Positions 12,807 to 27,760 of a stretch of DNA of 64,000 nt are shown here, one piece after another. Both the position numbers and the translations under genes were made by a program. The stretch comes from Bugulina stolonifera (lineage: Eukaryota > Bryozoa > Gymnolaemata > Cheilostomatida > Bugulidae), in contig OW285193.1 of assembly GCA_935421135.1 (NCBI GenBank), positions 18,214,099 through 18,278,098 on the forward strand, written 5' to 3'. Numbering within the stretch: the first letter of the stretch is position 1; every line of letters starts with the position of its first letter. The notes beneath the pieces were generated by a model. That model saw only the letters and a list, made by a program, of their open reading frames with translations, searched no databases and was not told the DNA's origin.

Positions 12807-15800
12807 ATGGGTCAAGACTATTATTTAGTTCTTTCCTTGACAAGAAGTGCTAACGATGAATCTATCAAGAAAGCGTATGTAACCCTTAAGTTCAATATAC
12901 TACTTCAATTAGTATGGGGTGACAGTAATGATTAATAGAACATAACATTATGATCATGATTACAACTATTATTACTTTCTGTAGAATTAAATCGTTTGAA
13001 TTTTATTATCATTCATTTTTAATTGTGAGCAGTTTTTAATTAATCGGTTCTTGAATTTATTTGCTTGACATGTTTATAAAAATTATTACTAAGCAAACCG
13101 TGAAAGAAACTCAGTAGTGATTCAGATGTCAGAGGTGATTATTGTTCTGCCTTGGTCAATGCTTGTTCTTCAAATAGTTAAGCTTTGTTTAATGTTGACT
13201 TGAATAATCTATTCTTTAGCATATATTTAGGAAAAGATGCAGTTATTACAATATTACATGTACATCTATGTGTAAATATACAAAATAGGTTTTGGCATAT
13301 CTTGTCCTTAACAGTTTGCACGATTATTCATGACCTTTTAAAAATTCATGTAATAGGCTTTTCTTTTACTATATTAAAATAAATTAAATATTTCAAGTTG
13401 ATTCTACAGTCTATTTGATGTGATCTGGTGACATAAGATAGGTCATAGAATAATTGTTTTGATCAGGTTTTGACATTTTTAGGTACAGAAAACTAGCGCT
13501 GAAATATCACCCAGAAAAGAATCCTGGTGATCAGAACTGTCAGGAAAAATTTAAGCACATTGCAGAGGCTTATGATATTCTTAGTGATCCAAGAAAGAGA
13601 GCTGTCTATGATCAATTTGGTGAAGAAGGCTTAAAAGGTATATCCGGCTTTAGTTGTTCAGAGTATGTTCAAATTTATAATTGTAAAATCTAAAATAATA
13701 TCAGCATAAGCTGGAAAGTAGATTCTGATCAAGTGCTGTGCTTCTACAATAAAATATAAAACTGCAGGTGGAGTCCCAGAGAGCAGTGTGGAAGCTGGAG
13801 CCTGGACACATGGTTACACCTTCCATGGTGATGCAGAGAAAATATTTCGAGAATTCTTTGGTGGTAGTAATCCATTCCAAGGTGGGTATTGGTGGTAGTA
13901 ATTCATTCTAAGGTGGTCGTATTGGTAGTACATGTAATAATTAGTTCCAAGGTGGGTATTGGTATCAGGACAATCCACATCCCATGGTATAGCATTACAA
14001 ATTACCAGAAAGATACCTCACCTTGTAGGCTTACATGTAAATATAGATCAATTCAAAACAAGATAAGAAATCTACAGCTTAATCAAGTTTAACAGCATTA
14101 ATTTATAATGAGAACTTGGGAAAGATTTAAAACAATGACACTTGCTTGTAAATAGTGTGAACAGTTACATCTCTGAGTATTATTCAGAGATACTTATCAA
14201 AGTCTTATGTACCAAATCAAATCTAACGTGTTTAGTTCTTGAAAGCACAGAAGTTATCATATGGTTTTGTCGGAAACTATTGCTGTTAATTAGTGTTGAT
14301 GTTAAATTATTAAGATATTCTATTGTTTGATAGAGTTCTATGATCGAGTCGATGGTGACATGAGCATGAGTTTTGGCGGTCTGTACGGACGTGGTCGTAA
14401 GAAACAAGACCAGTCTATTGAACGTGACCTTGCACTATCACTAGAGGAAGTGTACCATGGATGCACCAAGAAAATGAAGGTAAGTATTTACATGAACTAA
14501 TGTAACAAAAAGGTAGCTGGCAGCAGTGAAAATTACAAACACATACTTAATTGACTTATTTGACGTAGTATCAACTTGTTTAGCAATTCACATGATTGTC
14601 AAAATCTGATTTCAACTCAAAACTCGTATTTTTTTTATTTTATTTGAGATAAAAAAATATTGCAATAACTATAGGTTTTGTAAAAGTTTGATTTTACGAC
14701 TGTGCAAGTATAATTTTTCAAAGCATTTTGAGTGGACTCAGTCATGTACAGTTATCGTCAGTCAATACCAGTTTTACCTGAGCATAATTATATAATTATA
14801 GTGCTCTTGATCTAAAGGAATTCCTTTTAGTATGCCTGTAGTATGTCATGTGACATCTTACAGATATCCAGGAGGGTAATGAACGATGACGGTCACACTT
14901 CTAGCATTAGAGACAAGATTCTTACCATCACTGTAAAGAAGGGATGGAAACCAGGTACCAGAATTACATTCCCAGAGGAAGGTGACCAAGGACCAAACAA
15001 TGTACCAGGTATAAGAACTAGAACTATAAGTAATTGTTTGTAAAGAAATTTAAATTCAGTTGTTGAAAATGTTAGAGATGGACGGCAAGCATGTTGGTCA
15101 GACAAACAGCTACAGTTATAGTTACATGTACATGTATGATGTATGTGATCAAACACAAGCGTGCACACAATCTGACTTCTGAGTGTAGCTAAGGTTGTTT
15201 GATGTAAATGGTGAGGAATATTTCTTTGTAGCTGACATTGTGTTCATCGTAAAAGACAAACCTCACGCTAGATTTAGAAGAGAGGGCATTGACCTAGTAT
15301 ATACAGCTAAGATTCCTCTAGGTAAAGCACTAACTGGTTGCATGGTAGAAGTGCTGACATTGGATGACAGGATTGTCAACATACCAGTCAACGACATTGT
15401 ATAGTGAGTAAAATAATCTAACAGTTTACTGAGCCTGTATTTGAGGAGTTATCTCTTCTTTGGGGTTGTGGGAGTAGACCGTGATTCCAGCTATAGTGGA
15501 AGAAAGTATATAACTGGAAATATTAAATGATTACGTATGTACATGGCATGCGACTTAAAAGTACAGGCTCCAGGGTAAAATGTTGTCTACTCAACATGTA
15601 TTTATTATTGAGGAGATGTGATGACAAACCTGAATCTGAGGCTAATCTTTATTGAGTAAGGACGGAGTTTGTGTGCAAACTTGTCTTCTATAGACTGCAT
15701 CACATTAGTAGGCTGTCGCTGTGATGTATAAGTAGGTTATAAATTGCGCTGAACAACATTTACTATTGATATGATTGTGATGTATGTGTAGGTATGTTGT

Positions 15801-16080
15801 CTATTTTAGCTGTATCATTATATTATTTGTAGTTCAACATGTATGGCCTAAGTTTAATTTGGCAACCCCATCAAACCAGTAAATTAAACACATCTTTTTA
15901 ATAACTAACTAGTTTTAATATGATTTCAGCCCTGGATACACGAAGGAAGTATCTGGTGAAGGAATGCCCGTCTCCGGTGAACCGGGAACAAAAGGAAACC
16001 TAATTATCGAGTTTGACATTCAGTTTCCTCAGGCTATGACACCAGAAAAGAAACATCTCATCAGGAAGGCTTTGTTGTGA
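12807..16080 (+). CDS. DNAJB13: DnaJ homolog subfamily B member 13
   Basis: Seven exons in consistent phase: 12807-12874, 13483-13637, 13768-13881, 14334-14479, 14864-15008, 15232-15403, 15930-16080. They total 951 bp, giving 316 aa, the same length as the human protein. The start MGQDYY, the J domain and the C-terminal DnaJ domains ([69 protein letters not shown]) follow vertebrate DNAJB13 closely. The HPD tripeptide that stimulates Hsp70 is HPE here; the human protein also lacks HPD. DNAJB13 is a radial-spoke component of motile cilia and sperm flagella, so the gene implies flagellated cells. An X-box-like site lies about 125 bp upstream and a poly(A) signal 290 bp downstream. No in-frame problem was found. 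Confidence 0.97.
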
Positions 16081-16674
16081 TTACCTTGATGTACTAAACA
16101 GTATAATCGTGTTATAATCCAATGGTACCATATCAAACAGTATTCACTGTTGTGGCATTATTGGGTATATACATACTGCGTATTTACTAGCCTCCTGTTT
16201 ACTGTTGTGTAACATAACCTAAAGGCTGGAATTCCACGATAATAACAATAATAATCCGTATGTAAATATTACAGTTTTATCAATCAGTTAGATACTGTAA
16301 TTCAAATGAAATATGGGTTGCATTTTCCCTTATGCATTATTAATATAATATCTATTTTATTGTATATAAAATAAACAAATATTAAAAAATTGAGGCATAA
16401 ATATAAATGGGTAGTCTAACAGCAGCCTGGTTCATAGATGAGCCAGTTGATTTGCACGGTGTACATGTAAAACTGGTGATATGCAGGTGTATATACTTGT
16501 ACTTGCAAATGGTAGTTATATCAGGTAATATACAATTGTGATATATATTATGATATGAATGAAGCTACTATAGGGTCAAAAGAATAATTCTTGTACATAG
16601 ATTTAACTATGTTTCTATTTGAGCAAATTATAGAGGCATTATTTTGTGCTTCCAGACCAAACTTCAGACATCTG
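16081..16674. other. Convergent 3' intergenic region
   Basis: The 3' ends of DNAJB13 (plus) and the ankyrin gene (minus) face each other here. It holds the probable DNAJB13 3' UTR and poly(A) signal and otherwise no recognisable element. Confidence 0.6.
16370..16375 (+). terminator. Poly(A) signal AATAAA of DNAJB13
   Basis: An AATAAA in AT-rich DNA 290 bp past the DNAJB13 stop codon, before the convergent ankyrin gene ends at 16675. Confidence 0.55.
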
Positions 16675-18397
16675 TTATGAAAATTGCCACCTTGCCACAC
16701 CTGCCTGGGTTCTCTGATTAGATATTGTTTCACTGACCAAAACATCTCCAGTCATGGCTGCCTCATATGAGGATGGTGTGTTGTTATTATGTAGGTTCCG
16801 TGTATCGAGAACATATGAAGATCCTGGACGAGTCAAATATGAGTTGACTGTAGATCTACTTGCAGTGGGTCCAGTTATACGACCTTGAGGCTCCTTCAAG
16901 TTAAACGAAATAATATTATGTTGATTTTGTAAGCAATGTCTGCTAAAATTTTGAAAAAATAAGAAAGTTAGCTCCGTTCACATTAAAATTTAAAAACATA
17001 AAATTTGGCATCGTAATTATAAGAATCGTTCACCCAGATGGTAAATATCACCACATTTGATGTCGATCATTCTTATCAAACTGCATCATCTGTAAAACCA
17101 CATGGCTGTCATTACATTGTTTCGATCCTTACTTTTACAATAATTCTCTTCTGTAGCAGCTGTGATTTTGGAGTTCTTGTACAGCCAGCAGCAGCAAAAA
17201 GCGGCCATATCGCATCAACAGCTGATGCAAAATCTGCAGGTGTTCTAAAACACAAACCTCTCTGGTGAAGAAATCAAACAATTTGTAGCAGAGCCAACGG
17301 TAGAAAACTTTCAATGTTAACATCTGCTTATGATGCGAAGTTTTTATGAAACCAGCTGAAAAAGGATCACTTCAAGTATTGCCAAGTAGTCTATTAGAAA
17401 GCTTAGAATATGATTGATTATCAACAGCTTATGAGTTGCATGAGAATCTATGTAAGCTTTGCCGATGGGTGATAATTTTCCACCCCACTAGCTTTGCCAC
17501 TGTATAATGTTATGATCAATTTTCATTTTTTAAAATTTATGAACAAAATTCCATTCAAAGTTTGTAAGTCATCAGTCATACATGTTCTATCATTAACTCT
17601 TGAACAATAAAAGCATCAGTTACTGTAGTTATTTACCTAGACTGAGAGTCTAGTGCATCTGTGTTAGAGCCTGCTCTAAGCAAACTAAGCACAACAGGTC
17701 CATGTCCTTGAAATGATGCACAGTGTAGAGCAGTCCAGTTGGTTCCTCTGTTCACGGCATTCACATCAGCCCTAAATATAAAAGTGAGACACTTTATGTC
17801 ACTACAGTTTTACTAGCATACTTAATACATGTTGCATATACATGTACTCGTACGTATGTTTTCTCCATCAGCCAATACGGAAATTTGTCAATAAAACTAT
17901 AAAAACAATATTCTAGTAATATCTCTAGATAATGGATAATAGAACACAGTAATACATTATATGTTTCGGTTTCTCATATTAGACTACATTAATATATCGT
18001 AGTAGCAGGTTATGAGAAAATGACTAACCCATATTTGAGAAGAACATTGACAATATCAGTGTAACCCCAGAATGATGATATAGCAAGAGCTGTCATTCCG
18101 TCAGCACCTGGATCATTGACATTGCAGCCTGCTTCCAGTAAATTTTTAATCACCTGGAAATTTGTAAAAATAAAATTACTGATTACACAAAAACTATAAT
18201 CTTTAATGTTATCAAGCAGTTATTGACAGATCATTAGTTATAACAATAAATTTCCAGGAGTGAAAGAATCAAAATATACTCACAGCTGTGTCTCCATTTG
18301 CTGCTGCATTGGCTAACCTGCTTGTCATTCTGCTTAAATGAGTTTGATAGTTTAGAAGCTGCCTCAGCAATTGCACAAAAGTATAGTGAATTGCAGA
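16675..18397 (-). CDS. Ankyrin-repeat protein (5' end uncertain)
   Basis: Five exons fit in phase: 18284-18397, 18029-18153, 17637-17771, 17133-17244, 16675-16893. From the Met at 18328 they encode 211 aa; an open, phase-0 extension to 18397 with a TTAG acceptor suggests more N-terminal exons, one candidate being 20574-20630. Three ankyrin repeats are visible: LANAAANGDTAVIKNLLEAGCNVN, then DGMTALAISSFWGYTDIVNVLLKYGADVN, then TNWTALHCASFQGHGPVVLSLLRAGSNTD. They are followed by SRTPADFASAVDAIWPLFAAAGC and a Ser/Thr-rich tail. Ankyrin repeats mediate protein binding. I do not recognise the specific family. An X-box-like site at 22231 upstream would fit a ciliary role, but this is inference only. 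Confidence 0.8.
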
Positions 18398-18909
18398 CTA
18401 AGACTTTATATCAAGTAATGTCCTTCTTTCCCGAGTCAAACAAAGATTCAATGTTAACTATTGTTTTATTTGCTGATTGAATGCCATCAAACCCAACAAG
18501 CTAATAAGGTTAAAGTGATACAGTACTACTACTAGAAATCAAAATGGAAGAATGGCTTCTCGCAAAAGATTTTTATTCCCTATGCAAACACATGATATCA
18601 CTATAATTGTTATATTCTGCACGCCTTTTTGTTTACAGGAAGTGTTAAGTCATAGCAACAGTAACTATGTATCCCGAATGGAATAGCCGAAATTAGCTTG
18701 TGCGCCAGACAATTATTTTGGAAATATATTGGGAAAGTATATAGAGGTGGGGAAAGTCTACCTCTATGAAGTTTACAAATTAAATAAATTCCTGCTATTG
18801 TCAAGGACGTTCAATCTGAATCGAAAACCCCATTACTTTGGGAATTCCCATATGCAAAGATTGATCTTTACCATCTGGTTACCTCAGTCACTCTATTATT
18901 AATAATTAT

Positions 18910-19520
18910 CAGAGATGTGTGCAAGTTTTATTTTGAAAACTCAAGTTTCCATGGCCAACTCTTAGTTGTGACTCTTCAAGTTACAAGTCAATTCTTTCAG
19001 TGACAGATCAAAACTTTCAAGTTACGAGTTAAATATTATATTTACATGTCCTCAGAAACTCAAGTTTTTGTCAAGTTATCCAAGTTAACTACAAGCAAGT
19101 TTCAATTCAATTCTTTGCCTGTTTAACTCGAGTCTTTTTATAGAGTTATTGGGTTATTGTTTAGCTTATGGTGAAATCTTGTTAGGAAATGGTGTTAGAA
19201 GTTCAAATTTCAAAGCAAAATGTCACAGTTTGAGTTTTAGTGTAAAATGTCTTATAATTGTGGTTGTGGTTGGTGGTTATAACTGTGGTTATTTCTATTC
19301 ACTACAATTCACAGCTGCCCAATGAAAACTCGAGTTATTGAATATTTCAACATAATGATGTGTGAGTTGAGAGTCTTTGATCAAAGCCATAATTGAATTA
19401 CAATTCAAGTTACAAGTTTTTGACAGCTGCGTATTCAAGTTACGAGTCTTTGTAATAAGCCATAAAATGTTGCTTGAATTAACTCGAGTGAGAGTCTTTA
19501 ACTCGAGTCTGGCATCTCTG
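18910..19520. mobile_element. Non-autonomous hAT-type element (MITE), 611 bp
   Basis: The element starts CAGAGATG and ends CATCTCTG, and is flanked on both sides by the 8-bp duplication ATAATTAT (18902-18909 and 19521-19528). An 8-bp target duplication of the NTNNNNAN form and CAGRG-like termini are hallmarks of the hAT superfamily. The interior has no transposase frame but many CAAGTT and ACTCGAGT motifs in both orientations, as expected of subterminal transposase-binding repeats. Confidence 0.85.
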
Positions 19521-20573
19521 ATAATTATCGTTATATATTCCTACCAAGGAGTAAGAAGTTTCTACTAAAATGAATGATAACATCAACAGATGACTTTATT
19601 ATTATGTGGAAAGGATTAGAGAAAGGATTCGACAGCATTTTTGCCAAGAAGCAAGAGCAAAAAGTCTGAACGTGTCTGCTCAAAATCCCTAGACAAGTAC
19701 CAGAATCCCTGGACATGGTTTAGGTGCATACTATTATTATTTTGCTGAACTGAACTATAACACAGTTTCCTACAGCTTACTGCTAATGGTAGGGTATAGG
19801 TTGAAGCCCAACGTCTTGGCCTTCATTTAAAACACAGTCTGAAATTATAGGATTCCCATGTTAATAAAACCCCTGCTAGGGTTACCCAGCGCCTTGCTAT
19901 GCTATCACCCTAGCTTGGTGCGTCAAATGTTTCTTTTCTATTTGACCTGTTGTCTAATATGCCTTGCAGGTGTAAGAGGTTTTTAAACACAAAATAAGAA
20001 ATTAAAATTTTTATTTATAAAATTAAGGGTACACTGAGTTTCAAAGCGAGCAGAGGATACACGCTCATCCCATCTTTGAGAGAATGTAGAAATTGTTTCT
20101 TGAATGTCTGTCTCAAGGTAAAAAGCCCCCTTTTAAGTGTGCAAGGGGGTACAGGACTTGGCTTACCCAAAAACATCTCACATATTTGTGCAAAAATATT
20201 GTCATTTTTTCATTCTGGCAAATATTGATCAAAAATTCAAGTGAAAACACGTGTGTGTACATCATAAAACTTTTTCAGTTAAAAAAAATGCCATGGAAAT
20301 AATCCACATGTTGAATAAGGTTTATAAATGCATAGAATCCTAAAGAAATAGAAAACTAATTCCTTTGCTACCTTGGTGTTTGCAGTGGTTTGGCCATTTT
20401 TACCATATTTGATCGTAGTTTATGCAAGACATTTTGAATTTGTTTAGAGAATAGTCAGTCACTCGATTTTGCATCTCTGAATGATTAGCTAGTAGATAAC
20501 GGAAATACCATATGCACTAATAGAATGAAGTACCAATATTGTTGTAGTTGGGAGTTGATAATATATGCATCAC

Positions 20574-20630
20574 CTGAGGTTTGTTGGTACTACTGACGAA
20601 TGAAAGCTCTTCTGAGCAATGCAAAGCCAT
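20574..20630 (-). CDS. Candidate 5' exon of the ankyrin gene
   Basis: The minus strand reads MALHCSEELSFVSSTNKPQ, then a GTGATG donor, ending in phase 0, which matches the phase-0 acceptor at 18397. A TTTAG acceptor about 25 bp upstream would make it an internal exon instead. The intron would be 2.2 kb and contain the MITE at 18910-19520. The evidence is phase and splice sites only. Confidence 0.3.
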
Positions 20631-22230
20631 TCCTCCTGAGTCAGTAACACCTCTCTAAAGGTTAATGATCAAGGCTATTGTTGCAGCTATCCTGTGTAGA
20701 ACAAAGCCTAAAGTGCAGCACAGAAAAAAGCCTACTGGTTAGTATTACATTCTACAAATCTCTATTCTGATACATGCCAAGTCCTGTCAGATCAATGTAT
20801 GATCTGTCAAATTTGGTTACACCAATTTCACACGAATGTCAATGAACTTTGCTAGAAACTTGTAGTGCAAAAGTGAGTTTTTCAGATGGTTTGAATTAAG
20901 CCAGTGAATGCAAAAAATTCGTTTTAGCTGCACCCAAATAATAGCCAAAAGATCGGAGCCAAACACCGTATCAAGGGGTCACTGTACATATATCAGTAAA
21001 ATATATTTTGGAAAAATAAATAAATAGGCCACAGCTTACAGCTCTTTGCAGAAAATTACTAAGTTGTTTTGAGAGTTCTGTGTAACAAGCAAATGAATGG
21101 TGTCAATATTTTGGAGTTATCCTTCCTCTCTTCATTGCGTTGGAGAGAGCAGACAACTCACAACTTTAATGCATACTTACATGTACCTGATATTTCTATT
21201 TTTTATATCCCATAGATGGTGTTGCAGATGATATGTGGGCGTGCTGTGGGGGGGGGGGGGTTGAAATGATGTAGAGTGTATTGTACAACTCTAGTTCTAA
21301 TGGTGTTACAGGCAGGTACGATATTATTTGCACACTAACTATCTACATGTTCACATTATGGACTAATTCTAAGTAAATGTAAGCAGTTTAGAATGTTTAG
21401 AATGATTCACGTATAAAATATATAACGACAGTTAATCAATACATTTGTTTCAGGATTCGCTGTATGGTGACCAAGCTACGAGGTGACCAATCTGCAAGGT
21501 GACCGATCTACTGCTGACGACCTTGTTGTAGCCTAAACTGCAATAGAAGGAGCACATCTCGATGGGAAAGTATCAATTAGTAAGCATTTTCTCAACTGGT
21601 TTACAAGTAGGAGACAGTGATCTGCTAGTTTTAAACCTGTTTCAGCTCTCCACTTCTACCTACATGTATCAGCCCATACTTGAGCTAAGAGATAGTAACT
21701 ACCTTTATAGGTAATATCTTCATCACACCCAATGGTATGCATGTCATAATAGTTATCTGATTTAATATTGATGTTATTGCAACTACTTCTCAGGAAAATC
21801 AATTTATGGATTACTCTTTGTACTATTGATTTGTAATTCGAGCTCAATAGATTCCTTCTACTGGTATTGAATGGCTTTGCCTGCTGAGAGTGAGATAGTA
21901 TTGTTATAGTGTTGTACTTATTATAAGTATGGAGTATTAGGGTCACTGTCTTTGCCAATGAATGGGATCATGTTACAGCAATATTAAATAAAGATTTTAT
22001 AATTGATTACATTTATTCCCTATAATGTGATGTGAACATTCATTTTTTATTATTAGAACAACAGTTATATTATAGATTTGCATAAGCTAAATCAATCATT
22101 ATTTTTCTAAGGTAATTGCATCTCCAACAGTAAAATACATTCATAGTTGAATTTGAACAGCTTTACAAACTAATTATAAATTGTAATTGAAGAGCAAGTT
22201 GTTGTGGTCATGTGACATGTTTTATTGGTA

Positions 22231-22243
22231 GTTGCTAGGCAAC
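22231..22243. promoter_or_regulatory. X-box-like inverted repeat
   Basis: GTTGCTAGGCAAC has half-sites GTTGCT and GGCAAC around a 1-nt spacer, the same form as the sites before DNAJB13 and beta-tubulin. The nearest gene it could serve is the ankyrin gene on the minus strand, about 1.6 kb before its candidate first exon; the association is uncertain. Confidence 0.4.
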
Positions 22244-22956
22244 TGCTGTTGTGCTTATCAACAGGCACAGGAAGTGTCTGATAGTGACCTCTCTGGCAGC
22301 CCTATGTAACTCACACATAATGTAATAGCCTACTAAAACTGTATTACTTCTTTTACCTGATATCTGTAATTCACACTATCTACGATGCTGTAGCTGGGCA
22401 GGAGACTCGCAGACAACTTGCGGTAGTAGAATTCTGCCAGCTATAGTATTTTCAGCACTACTCTTTCTAAACATTTCACTAGGTAACAGCTCAACACACA
22501 GCATTAGTACCAAAACACCTACCGTATTTGTAAGAGCTGTGCTGGGAATTTCAGCATTTTTCAACCAGTCACACTGATATCTAAAGTAGCACATCATTAT
22601 TATTGATTGACCTCATTTCAAGACGCTTCAACTTAGCATTAGTTAGTACTTAGTAGATGTTCTCTTGTTCTAACAAAAGTTATCCTGGTTTTGATGAATG
22701 TTGCAGCGAGACAATCCCATACTGGATGTTGTAATGGATACAATGTAATGTCTTTATCTTATAGACTTGTTTTATGGAATGCAACTATCTTCACAGGAAG
22801 TTAGTAAAGTAAGGAGTAGCTACTAATAATGGAGTTACTCAAGGTAGAAGTTAAGTGCAATGATTAATTACATCATTTTACTACAAGAGTGCCCTTAGTT
22901 GACACACTACTAATATAATCAACAACAATACTAATTATCAAGTAGGCATCAAATGA

Positions 22957-22962
22957 TTTATT
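22957..22962 (-). terminator. Poly(A) signal of beta-tubulin
   Basis: tttatt on the plus strand reads AATAAA on the minus strand, 207 bp past the tubulin stop codon. Confidence 0.5.
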
Positions 22963-23168
22963 CTGAAGGAAATGACTGGTTACCAGAAAAAAGATTCAGA
23001 TGCATTGTGGTACTGCTAATACTTTTGGTACTAATGAAGAGATACAGAAAGGGAATTGTTTCCAGTGAGAAAGCAAATCATAATATCATTGCTGTAGTAA
23101 CAGAAAATGTTATACATGTTTGTTGCTGAGATTGAGAATGTTTTGTTCAGTGAGTGTTGGTTGGTACC

Positions 23169-26102
<2,934 letters not shown>

Positions 26103-26195
26103 TTTGATTTGGTTGGAGGTTGAAAGAATGTGTTGAGCGAGCCGGCTTTCAGATTTGATTGTCGCTTTCTGAATGGAGGGAAGAGTGAAGTCGCA

Positions 26196-26203
26196 TTTTT
26201 ATA
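26196..26203 (-). promoter_or_regulatory. TATA box of beta-tubulin
   Basis: The minus strand reads TATAAAAA, 94 bp upstream of the ATG at 26102, a normal place for a core promoter with a short 5' UTR. Confidence 0.6.
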
Positions 26204-26224
26204 CTCCCAAATGAGGTCACACTT

Positions 26225-26238
26225 GTTGCTCCAGCAAC
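26225..26238. promoter_or_regulatory. RFX X-box-like inverted repeat upstream of beta-tubulin
   Basis: GTTGCTCCAGCAAC is a perfect inverted repeat of GTTGCT and AGCAAC with a 2-nt spacer, matching the X-box layout. It lies 22 bp upstream of the TATA box and 123 bp upstream of the ATG, almost the same distance as the X-box before DNAJB13. Confidence 0.65.
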
Positions 26239-27760
26239 CACACTAGCAACAAAATATCATTCCGCCTTCCTCCAATTACAAGCGAGCAACCATTTCCGTT
26301 GCTTAGAATTCAAACTTTGATCTTGTGAATGAGAGGACAACTTTTGCCAAAACTTGCTGGCTTGCGTACTTTGTGCTAGTCAAATCATGTAAAGGAGTAG
26401 TTTTTCGAATGTAGTGTCCAGCTCTCGGTTTCTTTCTACATTACACATGTAGACTAAAACCTCTATGGCCCATTTTCAATTATTCCAGACTAGGACTAGC
26501 CATTTAAATGGAACACTATCACTAATACCTTAGATCGTGAGTTGGCAATTGAAGACCTCTACCTCCTGTAGGATCACAGACTGATAGAGGCTAGCATTTT
26601 TTAGCTTTAGCAAACATACTACTACCTAGATCAGATCAGGTGCCGTGTATGAAAATGGGGAATAAATATTTAAACAAGTTTTGAATAAACTTTTCCCAAG
26701 TTTTATTTGCGGTGCATTCCTGCGTAGATGGTCAATTGTGCAAAATTTGCTTTGATGGGGGGGGGGGGGGGGGGGGGGTTAGATGAACTGTGTCTGCTAC
26801 AATGGAAATATCAGCACTAACAATGATGAACAAATTGAAGGATAGTTAAATATGGCCATTTTAAAAACAGATTCCTAATTTGTTTCTAGGTCAAACCTTT
26901 CTGTCCTGTCTCAACTAAATCTCTGCTAGTAAAATACATCAAAATAATACAGTTTTGATGCACATATACTTTCGTGCTCATCAAATCTAGGAACATCTTA
27001 AAGTATTGTGACTGTTAGAACAACAGCTTCTACCTCCAGATTAGTTCCATTTTAGCATACAACTATCGATATACCACTCTATGCTTTAGCAACTACAGGA
27101 TGTAAAAATGTCCCAGATTTGTTATTTTCAAACTACAAGGCTGTATTTTTCCACAGTAGTTAATTTAAGCAAATACTCTACATTACTTTGGTATATAAAC
27201 TAGTACAATATAATATAATGTACTTGTACAAGTACATTTGTAGACAGAATACATAAAGTTGCCAATCAAGCCTGCTACTTTAAACAAAATAGTTTGACTG
27301 TTGCTAAGCTAATAAATCAACTCAACCCTCATTTAATTCAACTGTTAAAGAGATTAGTCTAATCTAAGATATACATGTGCATTGAATAGCATTAGTTCCA
27401 ATAAGCTGATGAAGTGTGTAGATTATGGACATAACTTGTAACAGTAAGAATAAACAGAGTTTTCTAAAGGTTGAATTGTTTTTGTATTCAATAACTTGTC
27501 AGCCTAAATAATGATACAAATAATTATAATAAACTAATACTTATAAATATGTTATATAGTACTCTACTAGTGGAAAGCATATCTGATAAGTTTACACCAT
27601 TGTATCTATGAAACATTTTTCAAAGACAAGAATCTAATGCAATATATCATTATACATCAACAAGCTTAATATCAATTGATTAAAAAACATTGAATACGTT
27701 TATCAGATTCATGATATCTCTTTTCTCTACCTCCATGGTTGGCTTTTGAAGTCCTAGAGT
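26239..27760. other. Intergenic region between tubulin and ZNFX1
   Basis: Holds the upstream flank of beta-tubulin and the 3' flank of ZNFX1. The only landmark is a 22-bp poly-G run at 26757-26778. No gene was recognised. Confidence 0.55.

Larger units (their letters stand above)
19521..22956. other. Long region between the ankyrin and tubulin genes
   Basis: Apart from the candidate exon at 20574-20630 and the X-box-like site at 22231, I see no gene. It contains a 13-bp poly-G run at 21248-21260. Frames at 20093-20302, 21656-21958 and 22376-22597 have no recognisable similarity and no supporting splice sites. Confidence 0.45.
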
